Source: Streptomyces roseolilacinus (GTDB taxonomy: Bacteria; Actinomycetota; Actinomycetes; Streptomycetales; Streptomycetaceae). Taken from it: a DNA stretch of 64,000 bases. The DNA is taken from positions 186,001-250,000 of the forward strand of contig NZ_BMSV01000003.1 of assembly GCF_014649335.1 (NCBI RefSeq). Direction: 5' to 3'. Shown here piece by piece: positions 18,331-27,936 of this stretch; the stretch's first letter is position 1; each line of letters opens with the position of its first letter. A model generated the notes under the pieces. The model made no database searches. It was not told where the DNA came from and worked only from the letters and a program-made list of their open reading frames with translations. The position numbers and the translations under genes were made by a program.

Positions 18331-20973
18331 GTGAGCAAGACCAGCGACCACCCCGCCCCCGTTCGCCGGCTCGACTACCGGCCGCCCGCCTACCTGGTCG
18401 AGAGCGTCGACCTGACCTTCGAGCTCGACCCGGCCCGCACCCGCGTCACCGCGCGCACGGTGCTCCTGCCGCAGCGGACGGACGGTGAGGCGGAGCCCCT
18501 CCGCCTGGACGGTCGTGACCTCGCCCTGGAGTCGGTCCGCCTCAATGGGCGGGAGCTGGGCCCCGGCGACTACACCCTCGGCGCCGACGCGCTGGTCCTG
18601 CCGCCCCAGGCCGGGCGGACCGTCCTCGACGTGGTGACCGTGGTGGAGCCCAAGGCCAACACGGCCCTCACCGGTCTCTACGCCTCCGGCGGGACCCTGC
18701 TCACGCAGTGCGAGCCGGAGGGGTTCCGCCGCATCACCTACTACCCGGACCGGCCCGACGTCCTCGCCGTCTACACCTGCCGGCTGGTGGCCGACGAGGA
18801 GGAGTTCCCGGTCCTGCTGTCCAACGGCGACCGCCGGGACTCCGGACGCCTGCCGGACGGCCGCCACTGGGTCACCTGGGCCGACCCCCACCCCAAGCCG
18901 AGCTACCTGTTCGCCCTGGTCGCCGGCCGCCTGGGCCACATCGAGGACTCCTACCGCACGCGGTCCGGACGGGACGTCCAGGTGCGGGTCTACGCGCGGG
19001 AGGGCGCGCTGCCCCGCTGCGCCCACGCCCTCGGGGCGGCGAAGAGGGCCATGGCCTGGGACGAGGAGAGGTTCGGCCTCGAGTACGACCTCGACACGTA
19101 CACGCTGGTCGGCGTGGACGACTTCAACATGGGCGCCATGGAGAACAAGGGGCTGAACATCTTCAACAGCCTCTACCTCGAGGCCGACCCCGAGACCGCG
19201 ACCGACGACGACTTCGCCGCGGTCGACACCGTCGTCGCGCACGAGTACTTCCACAACTGGACGGGCAACCGGGTCACCTGCCGGGACATGTTCCAGCTCT
19301 CCCTCAAGGAGGGCCTGGCCGTCTACCGGGACGAGCGGTTCTCGGGGGACCTGCGCGGCCCGGGCGTCCAGCGGGTGCGCGACGTCCGCGCCCTGCGCGA
19401 GCGTCAGTTCGCCGAGGACGCCGGGCCGCAGGCCCACCCCGTGCGCCCCGACGAGTACCAGGAGATCAGCAACTTCTACACCTGGACCGTCTACAAGAAG
19501 GGCTCCGAGGTCATCCGGATGCTCCACACCCTCTTCGGCGAGGAGGGGTTCCGCCGGGGCCTGCGCCTCTACGTCAGCCGCCACGACGGGCAGGCGGCGA
19601 CGTGCGACCAGTTCGTGGCGGCCATGGCCGAGGCCAACGGCGCGGACCTGACGCAGTTCATGCGCTGGTACGGCCAGGCCGGCACGCCCGTCCTCGACGT
19701 GGAACCGGTGTACGACGCCGCGGCCCGCACGTACACCCTGGTCGTGCGCCAGTCGTGTCCCCCCACGCCGAAGCAGCCGGCCAAGGAGCCGCTGCACGTC
19801 CCCCTGGCCGTCGCGCTGCTCGACCCGGACGGCCGCCGCGTGCCGCTCCGCCTCACGCACGAGGACGCCCCGTCGGGCACCGAGCGGGTCCTCGAGCTGC
19901 GGCAGCCGGTCACCACGTTCACGTTCGCCGACGTCCCCGCCCGGCCCGTGCCGTCCCTGCTGCGCGGCTTCTCCGCACCGGTGCGGATGCGGATGCCCCT
20001 GACCAGTGAGGAAAGGATTCTGCTCGCCGCGCACGACGACGACCCCTTCGTACGCTGGGAGTCCCTCCACGGATACCTCACCGAGCTGCTCCTCGGGCGC
20101 TACCGCGCCGGCGACGCGGAACCGGCCCCCCTGCCCCCCGCGTTGACGGACGCCCTGGCCCGGCTCCTGCGCCCCGAGGAACCGGAACCGGCCCTGGCCG
20201 CGCTGATGCTCGAACTCCCCGGGTTCGACACGCTGTTCGGCGCCCTCGACGAGGTGGACCCGGTCAGGCTGGCCGAGGTGCTGCGGGCGACCCGGGAGGA
20301 GCTGGCCCGGACGCTGTACGAGCCGCTGCTGGAGTGCCACCGCCGACTGGACGACGGCCGCCCCTACGTGTTCGACGCGGAGCGGTCCGGGCGGCGCGCG
20401 CTGAAGAACGGGTGTCTGTCCTACCTGGCCGAGCTGGACACCCCCGAGGTCGCCGCACTGCTGCACCGCCAGTACGAGCGGGCGGACAACATGACCGACC
20501 GGCTGGCGGCGCTCACGGCGCTGGCCGACCGCGGCGACGGCGACGGCGTGCTGGAGGAGTTCGGGCGGCGGTGGCGGGAGCACCCGCTGGTGCTGGACAA
20601 GTGGTTCACCGTCCACGCCAGGAGCCGCCGCCCCGACGCGCTGGCGCGCGTCCGGCGGCTGATGGACCACCCGGTGTTCTCCGAGACCAACCCGAACCGG
20701 GTCGGAGCGCTGATCATCGCCTTCTGCTTCGAGAACCCGCTGCGCTTCCACGCCGCCGACGGTTCCGGTTACGCCTTCGCCGCCGAGCAGATCCTCCGCC
20801 TCGACGCCGTCAACCCGGCCGTCGCGGCGCGTCTCGCGGGGTGCTTCAACTCGTGGCCGAGTCTCGACCCCTCCCGACGGGAGACAGTCCTGCGAACGCT
20901 GCAGGTCATCGAAGGATCTGAGGGTCTGTCCCCGGAGACCTCGGAAATCGTGGGCAACGCCTCGGTAGCTTGA
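18331..20973 (+). CDS. pepN: M1-family aminopeptidase N, E. coli PepN type
   Basis: This 880-residue zinc aminopeptidase follows E. coli PepN over its full length: NTALxGLY, QCEPEGFRRITYYPDRPDVL, the exopeptidase motif GAMEN, zinc motif HEYFH from His304 with a downstream KEGL glutamate, RPDEYQEISNFYT and PHPKPSYLFALV. Streptomyces housekeeping PepN belongs to a different M1 branch, so this copy looks acquired. The GTG at 18331 matches the E. coli N terminus; an ATG at 18256 overlapping the pheT stop (TAATG) would add 25 residues and would couple translation. It removes N-terminal residues from peptides in the cytoplasm. In this cluster it may be an insensitive copy of an inhibited aminopeptidase, or may trim or inactivate the product. 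Confidence 0.93.
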   Translation: MSKTSDHPAPVRRLDYRPPAYLVESVDLTFELDPARTRVTARTVLLPQRTDGEAEPLRLDGRDLALESVRLNGRELGPGDYTLGADALVLPPQAGRTVLDVVTVVEPKANTALTGLYASGGTLLTQCEPEGFRRITYYPDRPDVLAVYTCRLVADEEEFPVLLSNGDRRDSGRLPDGRHWVTWADPHPKPSYLFALVAGRLGHIEDSYRTRSGRDVQVRVYAREGALPRCAHALGAAKRAMAWDEERFGLEYDLDTYTLVGVDDFNMGAMENKGLNIFNSLYLEADPETATDDDFAAVDTVVAHEYFHNWTGNRVTCRDMFQLSLKEGLAVYRDERFSGDLRGPGVQRVRDVRALRERQFAEDAGPQAHPVRPDEYQEISNFYTWTVYKKGSEVIRMLHTLFGEEGFRRGLRLYVSRHDGQAATCDQFVAAMAEANGADLTQFMRWYGQAGTPVLDVEPVYDAAARTYTLVVRQSCPPTPKQPAKEPLHVPLAVALLDPDGRRVPLRLTHEDAPSGTERVLELRQPVTTFTFADVPARPVPSLLRGFSAPVRMRMPLTSEERILLAAHDDDPFVRWESLHGYLTELLLGRYRAGDAEPAPLPPALTDALARLLRPEEPEPALAALMLELPGFDTLFGALDEVDPVRLAEVLRATREELARTLYEPLLECHRRLDDGRPYVFDAERSGRRALKNGCLSYLAELDTPEVAALLHRQYERADNMTDRLAALTALADRGDGDGVLEEFGRRWREHPLVLDKWFTVHARSRRPDALARVRRLMDHPVFSETNPNRVGALIIAFCFENPLRFHAADGSGYAFAAEQILRLDAVNPAVAARLAGCFNSWPSLDPSRRETVLRTLQVIEGSEGLSPETSEIVGNASVA

Positions 20974-20994
20974 TTGCGTGTCCGAAACCTGCCC

Positions 20995-21024
20995 TTGAGT
21001 AACCGGATTTGGGTGATTTACCAT
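20995..21024 (+). promoter_or_regulatory. Candidate promoter for the LuxR-type gene
   Basis: TTGAGT at 20995-21000 and TACCAT at 21019-21024 are 18 bases apart in a locally AT-richer stretch, leaving a leader of about 70 bases. They resemble HrdB-type elements. Confidence 0.4.
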
Positions 21025-21101
21025 CGGGTTCGCTTGCGTTGTCGGGGGAACTGCAGGCTGACCACTATCTGAGGTGAAGTCGTCACATCTACGGGGGATC
21101 A

Positions 21102-21410
21102 ATGACTTCCTCACGGGCATGCCCCATTTCCGAGGATGACCTCAAGCTGCTGACCCTGTTGGTGACCTACCCGAGCGACGACCCCATAGCGCGACATCTC
21201 GATGTGAGTGTGCGGACGGTGCGGCGAAGAATAGCCCGCATCATGGAGATGCTGGGGGTCCAGAACCGCTTCGCCGCCGGCGTGGCCGCAGCTCAGCTCG
21301 GGTGGGTCTCCTGCGCCCCGACCGCTCGCCAGCCGGCGGGCGTCCGGGTGTTCTCGACCCTCCCCGCCCGTTCCGAGCGGACGGTGGTTTCCGTCGGAAG
21401 CCGGAACTGA
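21102..21410 (+). CDS. Small HTH-only LuxR-family regulator
   Basis: The 102-residue protein has a LuxR-type helix-turn-helix (about 9-66): ISEDDLKLLTLL, DPIARHLDVSVRTVRRRIARIMEMLGV and RFAAGVAAAQLGW. There is no receiver or ligand-binding domain, and residues 70-102 are low-complexity. GGGGGA precedes the ATG by about 5 bases. It is the last gene before a strong stem-loop and probably marks the cluster edge. It could regulate the cluster or be a reduced orphan; nothing shows which. Confidence 0.75.
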   Translation: MTSSRACPISEDDLKLLTLLVTYPSDDPIARHLDVSVRTVRRRIARIMEMLGVQNRFAAGVAAAQLGWVSCAPTARQPAGVRVFSTLPARSERTVVSVGSRN

Positions 21411-21742
21411 GATTCATTTCGCGGTGCGCGCGCCGCGGGATTGCCGAGGGCGGACCGGCCGGACGGGTATCCGGCCGGGACCGCAGGTCCACACCACTGT
21501 CCCTTTACCGAACACCGATTCTCCGCGGCTTTCGGACCCCGATCCGACCGGATTACCGGTATTCGCGACCCGTGGTCCGGACCCCGTCCGCCCGGCCGCG
21601 TTCGCCGTGCGGCCCTGACCGGTTGTGTTCGGCGCCGGGTGTGCCGTCACCCGCCGCCTCTCCGCCACCGGTCCCGGCCGGCGCGGGGTCCGGGGCCCGT
21701 TCACCGCGCGCGCCCCGCGGGCCGGGGCGCGCGACGGGCGCC
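21411..21742. other. Intergenic space between convergent genes
   Basis: Apart from the stem-loop at 21455-21478, I see no gene-like frame here. It is high in G+C, and the open frames are compositional. Confidence 0.5.
21455..21478 (+). terminator. Stem-loop after the LuxR-type gene
   Basis: A perfect 9-bp stem (21455-21463 with 21470-21478) with a 6-base loop lies 45 bases after the stop. The convergent lipoprotein gene could share it. Confidence 0.6.
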
Positions 21743-22225
21743 TCACCGGTCCTCGCGGAGAACGGCCACGTACCTGTCGTCGTAGGGGGCGCCCTCGTCC
21801 TCCGGCACCAGCAGGAACGACAGGGCGGCGCGTTCCCCGGCGAAGCGGATCTCGACGGAGGCGTCCTTCTCCCCGCGGCCGAAGTCCGCCGTGGCCGGGT
21901 GCTGGGCGGGACCGCCCCAGCGGGCCACCCAGCGCTTCGCGTCCTGTGCCGTCCCGCCGCCCTCTTCGGCGAGCTCGGCGAGGCCCTCGGCGTCACGCGC
22001 CCTGAGGCGGGCCAGGACGTGCTCGGTCAGGGCGAGACTGCCGGGCGTGGGGCGCCCGGTGACGGTCAGGTCCAGCGCGGAGGTGCCGTTCCTGACGCGC
22101 TCGGGAGTCCGGTCGGTGGAGAGGGCGTCGCAGCCCCCGAGGAGCAGCACGAGCGCTCCGACCGCCCCCACCGACCTGCTTGCTCGCCTCAACTGCGCCT
22201 CCTGGTACGGGCGGTGCCGAGGCAT
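21743..22225 (-). CDS. Small secreted lipoprotein
   Basis: The 160-residue protein begins with a basic N terminus, a hydrophobic stretch (VGAVGALVLLLGGC) and a lipobox LGGC with Cys32, so it should be a lipid-anchored exported protein. The mature part has TVTG, RARDAEGLAEL and SFLLVPEDEGAPYDDRYVAVL, as in small uncharacterised actinobacterial lipoproteins. The ATG at 22225 was chosen because it gives the signal peptide its usual length; a much longer frame upstream has no protein character. Function is unknown. It is not visibly tied to the biosynthetic cluster. Confidence 0.75.
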   Translation of the reverse strand: MPRHRPYQEAQLRRASRSVGAVGALVLLLGGCDALSTDRTPERVRNGTSALDLTVTGRPTPGSLALTEHVLARLRARDAEGLAELAEEGGGTAQDAKRWVARWGGPAQHPATADFGRGEKDASVEIRFAGERAALSFLLVPEDEGAPYDDRYVAVLREDR

Positions 22226-22805
22226 TCGGCACCGCTTCCGCGAAACCACCGGTCCGGTGTCGTGTGGCGGGCCGCACCCTGCCGTGTGGCGCCGTCCCTC
22301 CTGATGAGGGCGGTGGAGCCGGCACGGTTCCACTTTCCGGAGGAGGGGCGCGAGGACCACGCCCCCGCGCGTCCTCGCGCCCGGCGGCGAGGAGGTGGCG
22401 GAGCCGGTGCCCGCGGGGAGGGGGGCCGCGGGAAGGGTGACCGGGCCCCGCCGCCGGAGGGCGGGCCGACCCGGCCGGGAGAAGGGCGCGGCCACGGGGG
22501 AGACGGCCTGTCGGAGGGTGTCGTGACGGGGCGGGTGGGCAGGCGGGAAGCGGCCGCGCCGCCGACGGCACGAGGAGGGTGCTGTCGGCGGCGCGGTCGC
22601 ATTCGGCCCGGGGGGTGGCGCCGGACGGGCACCGGACACGCCGTGCGGCGGGCGCCACCGCGAAGAGGGCCCCCTCCACCCGCACGGGGGGAGGGGGCCC
22701 GTGGGCGGCGCGTGCGGGTGTGTCGTGCGGGGCGGTGGCCCGGACCGCCGCGACGGGCCCGTCGGCGTGCGGGCGGCGGCGTCGCCCGGTGGCGACGGGC
22801 CGCGT
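22226..22805. other. Long very GC-rich intergenic space
   Basis: About 580 bases between the lipoprotein start and the ferredoxin stop. The only structure I can support is the stem-loop at 22667-22700. It should contain the lipoprotein promoter, which I cannot place. Confidence 0.5.
22667..22700 (-). terminator. Stem-loop after the P450-ferredoxin operon
   Basis: The arms 22667-22677 and 22690-22700 pair perfectly over 11 bp with a 12-base loop, about 105 bases beyond the ferredoxin stop in the direction of transcription. Confidence 0.65.
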
Positions 22806-23021
22806 CTACGCGGTGGTGGGGCGGCCGTGCTCGGCGACGGTGACGGCCGAGGCGGGGCAGACACCGGCGGCGAGGCGGACCGCCGCGTGCCGGTCCTCCG
22901 GCGGGTGGGGGTCCAGGAGGACGACGAGGCCCTGGTCCTGGTCCTGGTCGAAGACGCCGGGGGCGGTCAGGGCGCACATCCCGGCGCCGAGGCAGCGGTC
23001 GCGGTCGACGCGGACGTCCAC
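22806..23021 (-). CDS. Ferredoxin partner of the P450 (3Fe-4S type)
   Basis: The 71-residue protein has the layout of streptomycete P450 ferredoxins: a start MDVRVDRDRCLGAGMC, then APGVFDQD and a VCPASA motif. The spacing CxxxxxC with a distant CP fits a 3Fe-4S cluster. It would pass electrons to the P450. The GTG start lies 4 bases after the P450 stop, so the two are co-transcribed and probably translationally coupled. Confidence 0.9.
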   Translation of the reverse strand: MDVRVDRDRCLGAGMCALTAPGVFDQDQDQGLVVLLDPHPPEDRHAAVRLAAGVCPASAVTVAEHGRPTTA

Positions 23022-23025
23022 GGGA

Positions 23026-24240
23026 TCAGTCCTCGTCCCACGTGACGGGCAGCCGGTGGACGCCGTAGATGTTCATGCCGGTGCGCAGCGGGACCTCGTC
23101 GGCCGGTGTGTCCAGGCGCAGCGCGGGGAACCGGGTGAGCAGCGCGGGCAGGGCGACGGCGAGTTCGACGCGGGCGAGCTGCTGGCCGAGGCACTGGTGG
23201 ATGCCGTGCCCGAAGCCGAGGTGCCCGGTGGCCCGGCGGTGCAGGTCGAGGACGTCCGGGTCGGGGAACCGCTCCGGGTCCCGGTTGGCGGCTTCGAGGG
23301 AGACGGTGACGCTCTCACCGGCCCTGACCACCTGTCCGCCGACCTCGACGTCCTCCAGGGCGGTCCGCACGCTGGTGTGGGCGACGGTCAGGTACCGCAT
23401 CAGCTCCTCGACGGCCTGCGGCGCGAGTTCCGGGTCGTCGCGCAGGGCCTCGGCCTGGGCCGGGTTGCTCAGCAGGGCGAAGGTGCCGTGGGCGATCATG
23501 TTGGCGGTGGTGTCGAGGCCGGCGGCGAGGAGGAAGCCCCCGAGGCCGACCAGTTCCTCGTCGGTGAGGTCGGACTCCCGGGCGAGGTCGCCGAGCAGGT
23601 CGTCGCAGGGCGCGGCGCGCTTGGCGGCGACCAGTTCCGCCATGTACTCCAGGAGCCCGTTCATGGCCGCGTGCCGGTCCTCCGGCGCCGCCTCCATGGA
23701 CATGAGCGTGTGGGCGTGGTCCTGGAAGCGCCCGCGGTCGGCGTACGGCACCCCGAGCAGCTCGCAGATCACCAGCGCGGGGATGGGCCGGGCGTACGCC
23801 TCGACCAGGTCGGTGCCCGGGCCCCGGCGCTCCAGCGCGTCCAGGTGCTCGGCGGTGATCTCCCTTACCCAGTCGGTCAGTTGACGCATCCGCCGTACGG
23901 TGAACCTGCCCATGAGCAGGCGCCGGAGGCGGGTGTGCTCGGGGGCGTCCATCCCGGTCATGTCCCCGACCGGGGCGGGCGGCAGCGGGCCCTCGGGGCC
24001 GCCGGGGAAGGGGTAGTGCATCAGCTCGTAGCGGGAGCTGAAGCGCGGGTCGCCCAGGACGAAGCGGACCGCGGCGTGGCCGGTGGCCAGCCAGCCGACG
24101 TGCCCGTCCGGGTACGTCATGCGGGCCAGCGGCCGCTCCTCGCGCAGCTGCGCGAGGCCGGCGGGCGGATCGAACGGGCAGCCGGCGGCGCGCCCGGTGG
24201 GAAGCGTGACGGGGGCGGCGTGCGTCGGTTCGTGCTGCAT
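23026..24240 (-). CDS. Cytochrome P450
   Basis: This is a 404-residue soluble bacterial P450. The I-helix has AGLDTTA, the K-helix ExxR is EELMR, and the haem loop [10 protein letters not shown] has Cys350 as the axial ligand. It resembles CYP105-like actinobacterial enzymes that oxidise natural products or xenobiotics; the substrate cannot be told. GGAGG lies 5 bases before the ATG. It follows an ABC transporter pair on the same strand and precedes its ferredoxin, so the four genes look like one operon. It could tailor the product of the neighbouring cluster, but the opposite strand and intervening lipoprotein leave this open. Confidence 0.95.
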   Translation of the reverse strand: MQHEPTHAAPVTLPTGRAAGCPFDPPAGLAQLREERPLARMTYPDGHVGWLATGHAAVRFVLGDPRFSSRYELMHYPFPGGPEGPLPPAPVGDMTGMDAPEHTRLRRLLMGRFTVRRMRQLTDWVREITAEHLDALERRGPGTDLVEAYARPIPALVICELLGVPYADRGRFQDHAHTLMSMEAAPEDRHAAMNGLLEYMAELVAAKRAAPCDDLLGDLARESDLTDEELVGLGGFLLAAGLDTTANMIAHGTFALLSNPAQAEALRDDPELAPQAVEELMRYLTVAHTSVRTALEDVEVGGQVVRAGESVTVSLEAANRDPERFPDPDVLDLHRRATGHLGFGHGIHQCLGQQLARVELAVALPALLTRFPALRLDTPADEVPLRTGMNIYGVHRLPVTWDED

Positions 24241-24305
24241 GGGGTCCTCCGTGGAGAGTGACGTGCGGTGAACGGGACCGTGCCGGGGGTGGGGCGGGGT
24301 GGGAC

Positions 24306-25093
24306 TCACCGCTTGGCGGTGCGGTCGAAGGCGGAGCGCGCCCAGAGGCAGCCGACGAGGGTCAGGCCGACGCACCAGGCGACCGCGACGTATCCGCTGG
24401 TGCCGATGCCGGTGCCCATGAGCAGGCCGCGCAGGGTCTCGATGACGGGCGTGAAGGGCTGGTACTCGGCGAACCAGCGCAGCCCGGTCGGCATGGAGTC
24501 GGTCGGGACGATGGCGCTGCCGAGGAAGGGCAGGAAGGTCAGCGGCAGCGGCGTGTTGCTCGCCGACTCGGGGGTCCTGGCCACCAGGCCGATGCCGGCC
24601 GACAGCCAGGTCAGGGCCAGGACGAGCAGGGTCAGCAGGCCGATCGCGGCGATCCACTCGACGGGCGTGGCGTCGGGGCGGAAGCCGATCGCGAGGGCGA
24701 CGACGATCACCAGGGCGATGGCGACCAGGGTCTGGACGACGCTGCCCACGACGTGCCCGGTCAGGAACGCGGCGCGGGAGATCGACATCGTGCGGAACCG
24801 GTTGACGATGCCCTCGGTCATGTCGACGCAGACACCGACCGCCGTGGCCACCGCCCCGGCGGTCGCGGCCATCAGGATGATGCCGGGCGCGACGTAGTCG
24901 ACGTACTCCCCGCCGCCGCTCGGCGCCGCTTCGATGCCGGCGCCGAGGGCGCCGCCGAAGGCGTAGGTGAACAGGAGCAGCATCATCACCGGCATGGTGA
25001 CGACCGACAGGGTCATGGCGGGGTAGCGCAGGGCGCGCTTGAGGTTGCGCCGCAGCATCGTCACCGAGTCGCGGACGGTGTACGCGAGGGTGC

Positions 25094-25097
<4 letters not shown>
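24306..25097 (-). CDS. ABC-2 type transporter permease, DrrB-like
   Basis: The 263-residue protein has about six hydrophobic segments, for example [18 protein letters not shown] and [16 protein letters not shown]. It has the ABC-2 family arrangement seen in DrrB-type antibiotic exporters, including [13 protein letters not shown] and [16 protein letters not shown]. With the overlapping upstream ATPase (ATGA) it should form an exporter in the cytoplasmic membrane. The substrate is unknown; a drug or the cluster product is plausible. Confidence 0.92.
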
Positions 25098-26068
<971 letters not shown>

Positions 26069-26208
26069 GCGGTCACGTCTCCTCTGGCTGGGTGGTGGCG
26101 TTTCGCGCACGGCAGGCCACCCGCGGCGTGCCACGGGGGCCCTCGCTCGGGTGCTGCGGTTCGTGCGGCGTCACGCATGGGGCGGTGCTTTCCGGTAGTA
26201 CGGGGAGG

Positions 26209-27045
26209 TCAGGCGCGGTGGATCTCGACGTCGCCGACGCCGGTGCGGGCGTGGATCTCGACGGTCTCGTCGGAGGTGCCGGGGCCCTCGGCGGCGCCGA
26301 GGGTGTTGCGGACCGTGCCGACGCGGGAGTTGACGTCCAGCCAGGCCGCGGTGGCCTCGCGGATGCCGATCTCGATGTCGCCGGCGCCGGTCTGGAGCCG
26401 GACCACGCCCCGGGCGACCTCCCCGAGGCGGATGGCGCCGTGGGCGGACCTCGCCTCGACCGAGGCGTGGGCGACGCCGACCGTGAGGTGGCCGTTGGAG
26501 GCGTTCGCCTTGAGGTCGCCGGTGACCTCGCCGATGACGGTCTCGCCGTTGCCGTTCCTGACGGTCGCCGCGCCGGTGATCGTCTTGATGTCGATCCGGC
26601 CCGCCCCGCGGACCTCCGCGTCGCCCGCCACGCGGTCGACGCGGATGTCGCCGTGGCCGGTCTGCAGGTGCGCGGCGCCGGTCCCGCCGAGCCGGATGTC
26701 GCCGAGCGAGGTCTTGATCCGGCACTCGCCGAGCGGTCCTTCGCCGGTGTAGTCGCCCAGGGGGGAGGTGCCGCGCAGGTGCGAGCCGGCGGGCAGTTCG
26801 ACGGTCACGTCGATCGACCCGTGCTTGCCGAAGAGGGAGCGTTTCCTGGGGCCCTTGACCGTCAGGGTGCCGTTGGCGTACGTGACGTTCGTCTGCTGCA
26901 CCGCCCGGACGTCGGCGTCGTCGGTGCCGTTGCTCGGCAGAACCTCGACGACCGTGTCGGTCCGCTCGCTCGCGCTGATCCGCACGTTGCCCGCCTCGAA
27001 GTCGAGGACCGCGGTGATGGGCTGGGGCGTGTCGTAAGAAGGCAT
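26209..27045 (-). CDS. DUF4097-family repeat protein
   Basis: The 278-residue protein is built of short repeated strands such as GDIRLGGTG, GDIRVDRVAG, ATVRNGNG and LTVGVAHASVEARSAHGAI, which gives a beta-solenoid of the DUF4097 (putative adhesin) type. There is no signal peptide, so it probably acts in the cytoplasm. It follows a ribbon-helix-helix regulator by 87 bases on the same strand, a pairing common in Streptomyces. The biochemical role of the family is unknown. Confidence 0.85.
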   Translation of the reverse strand: MPSYDTPQPITAVLDFEAGNVRISASERTDTVVEVLPSNGTDDADVRAVQQTNVTYANGTLTVKGPRKRSLFGKHGSIDVTVELPAGSHLRGTSPLGDYTGEGPLGECRIKTSLGDIRLGGTGAAHLQTGHGDIRVDRVAGDAEVRGAGRIDIKTITGAATVRNGNGETVIGEVTGDLKANASNGHLTVGVAHASVEARSAHGAIRLGEVARGVVRLQTGAGDIEIGIREATAAWLDVNSRVGTVRNTLGAAEGPGTSDETVEIHARTGVGDVEIHRA

Positions 27046-27132
27046 GGCTGTCCCGTCCTCTTGGCTCTGGTGTGTTCCCGCGCGGGTGGCGCGGGTGGCG
27101 CGTGGTGCTGTGCGGCGTGGTGCCGGGGCCGG

Positions 27133-27666
27133 CTAGCGGACCCAGCCCCGGTAGCTCTGGCCGTGCCGCGGGGAGCGGCCGGCGGGCCGGGCCGCCCCAC
27201 CCGGTTCCAGGGCGAGGGAGACCGCCCGTACGAGCCAGGCGTTGACCGACAGGCCCTCCTGGCCGGCGGCCTCCTCGACGCGGGCCTTGAGGTGCGCCGG
27301 GAGCCGGAAGTTGATGCGGGCGGTGCCCCCTTCGTCGCCCTCTCCGGCCGGTGGCACCACTGGTGCCACCGATGGCGCCGGTGGTGCCATCTCGGGCGCG
27401 CCCTCGCCGGGCGCCTCCGGGGCGGGCGGCGCCGTGACCACGAACTCGGGGTCGAGCCCCCGCAGCCGTACGTCCACCGAACCCGGCGCCAGCTCCCGGG
27501 TGATCTCGTCCGATGCGGCGGAGAGCGCGTTGAGCAGGGTCAGCCGGGCGGCGGACTCCAGGGGGGCGGTCAGCCGCTCGGCCAGGGCGCGGGCCTCCTC
27601 GCCGCCCGCGTTCGCGGCGACGGCGAGTTCCTGGCGGAGGTGGTCAACGTAGGGCGTCAGGTCCAT
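27133..27666 (-). CDS. Ribbon-helix-helix (HicB/Arc-like) DNA-binding regulator
   Basis: The 177-residue protein has an N-terminal helical part, a proline/alanine-rich linker (about 88-112) and a C-terminal ribbon-helix-helix with ARINFRLPAHLKARVEEAA and GLSVNAWLVRAVSLAL. Such proteins are annotated as HicB-family antitoxins, but no toxin gene lies next to it. The start is ATG at 27666. An array of TGGYGCCA palindromes sits directly upstream, where a promoter would be, so autoregulation is likely. The linker-coding DNA contains the same motif. Confidence 0.8.
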   Translation of the reverse strand: MDLTPYVDHLRQELAVAANAGGEEARALAERLTAPLESAARLTLLNALSAASDEITRELAPGSVDVRLRGLDPEFVVTAPPAPEAPGEGAPEMAPPAPSVAPVVPPAGEGDEGGTARINFRLPAHLKARVEEAAGQEGLSVNAWLVRAVSLALEPGGAARPAGRSPRHGQSYRGWVR

Positions 27667-27672
27667 GGCTCT

Positions 27673-27766
27673 ATGGTGGCACCATCATGGCGCCATTGCA
27701 AGCCTTGATGGCGCCAAGTGGCACCGGTTGGCGTCACGTGGTGCCACTCGGTCCCTGAGTGGTGCC
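27673..27766. promoter_or_regulatory. Array of TGGYGCCA palindromes, probable operator of the RHH gene
   Basis: Within 94 bases upstream of the ATG there are six near-copies: 27673-27685 (ATGGTG mirrored around one base), 27687-27696 (a perfect 10-base palindrome ATGGCGCCAT), 27708-27717, 27718-27725, 27738-27747 (GTGGTGCCAC) and 27759-27766. Ribbon-helix-helix proteins typically bind arrays of short palindromes cooperatively. Binding is inferred. Confidence 0.6.
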
Positions 27767-27936
27767 GTCGCGGCCCACTGGCGTCCGGACCCCCGCGCGT
27801 GCGAGTCGGAGCGCGCACGGGCCGGGCGGTGAAGCGGTGGACGCGGTCGCCGGGGATCGCCCACCGGCCGCCACGGGAGGCGCCGGCGGGTGGGGAAGCG
27901 CCGGCGCGCGGGCGGCCGGGGCCCTTTGCCCCGCCC

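Noticed and set aside
18244..21120. A 958-residue minus-strand frame opposite pepN
   Set aside because: Shadow frame; pepN has full-length homology on the other strand.
22579..24261. Long plus-strand frame opposite the P450
   Set aside because: The minus strand encodes P450 and ferredoxin with complete motifs.
27133..27666. HicAB toxin-antitoxin system
   Set aside because: The RHH protein is HicB-like only in its DNA-binding part, and no HicA-like toxin lies beside it.
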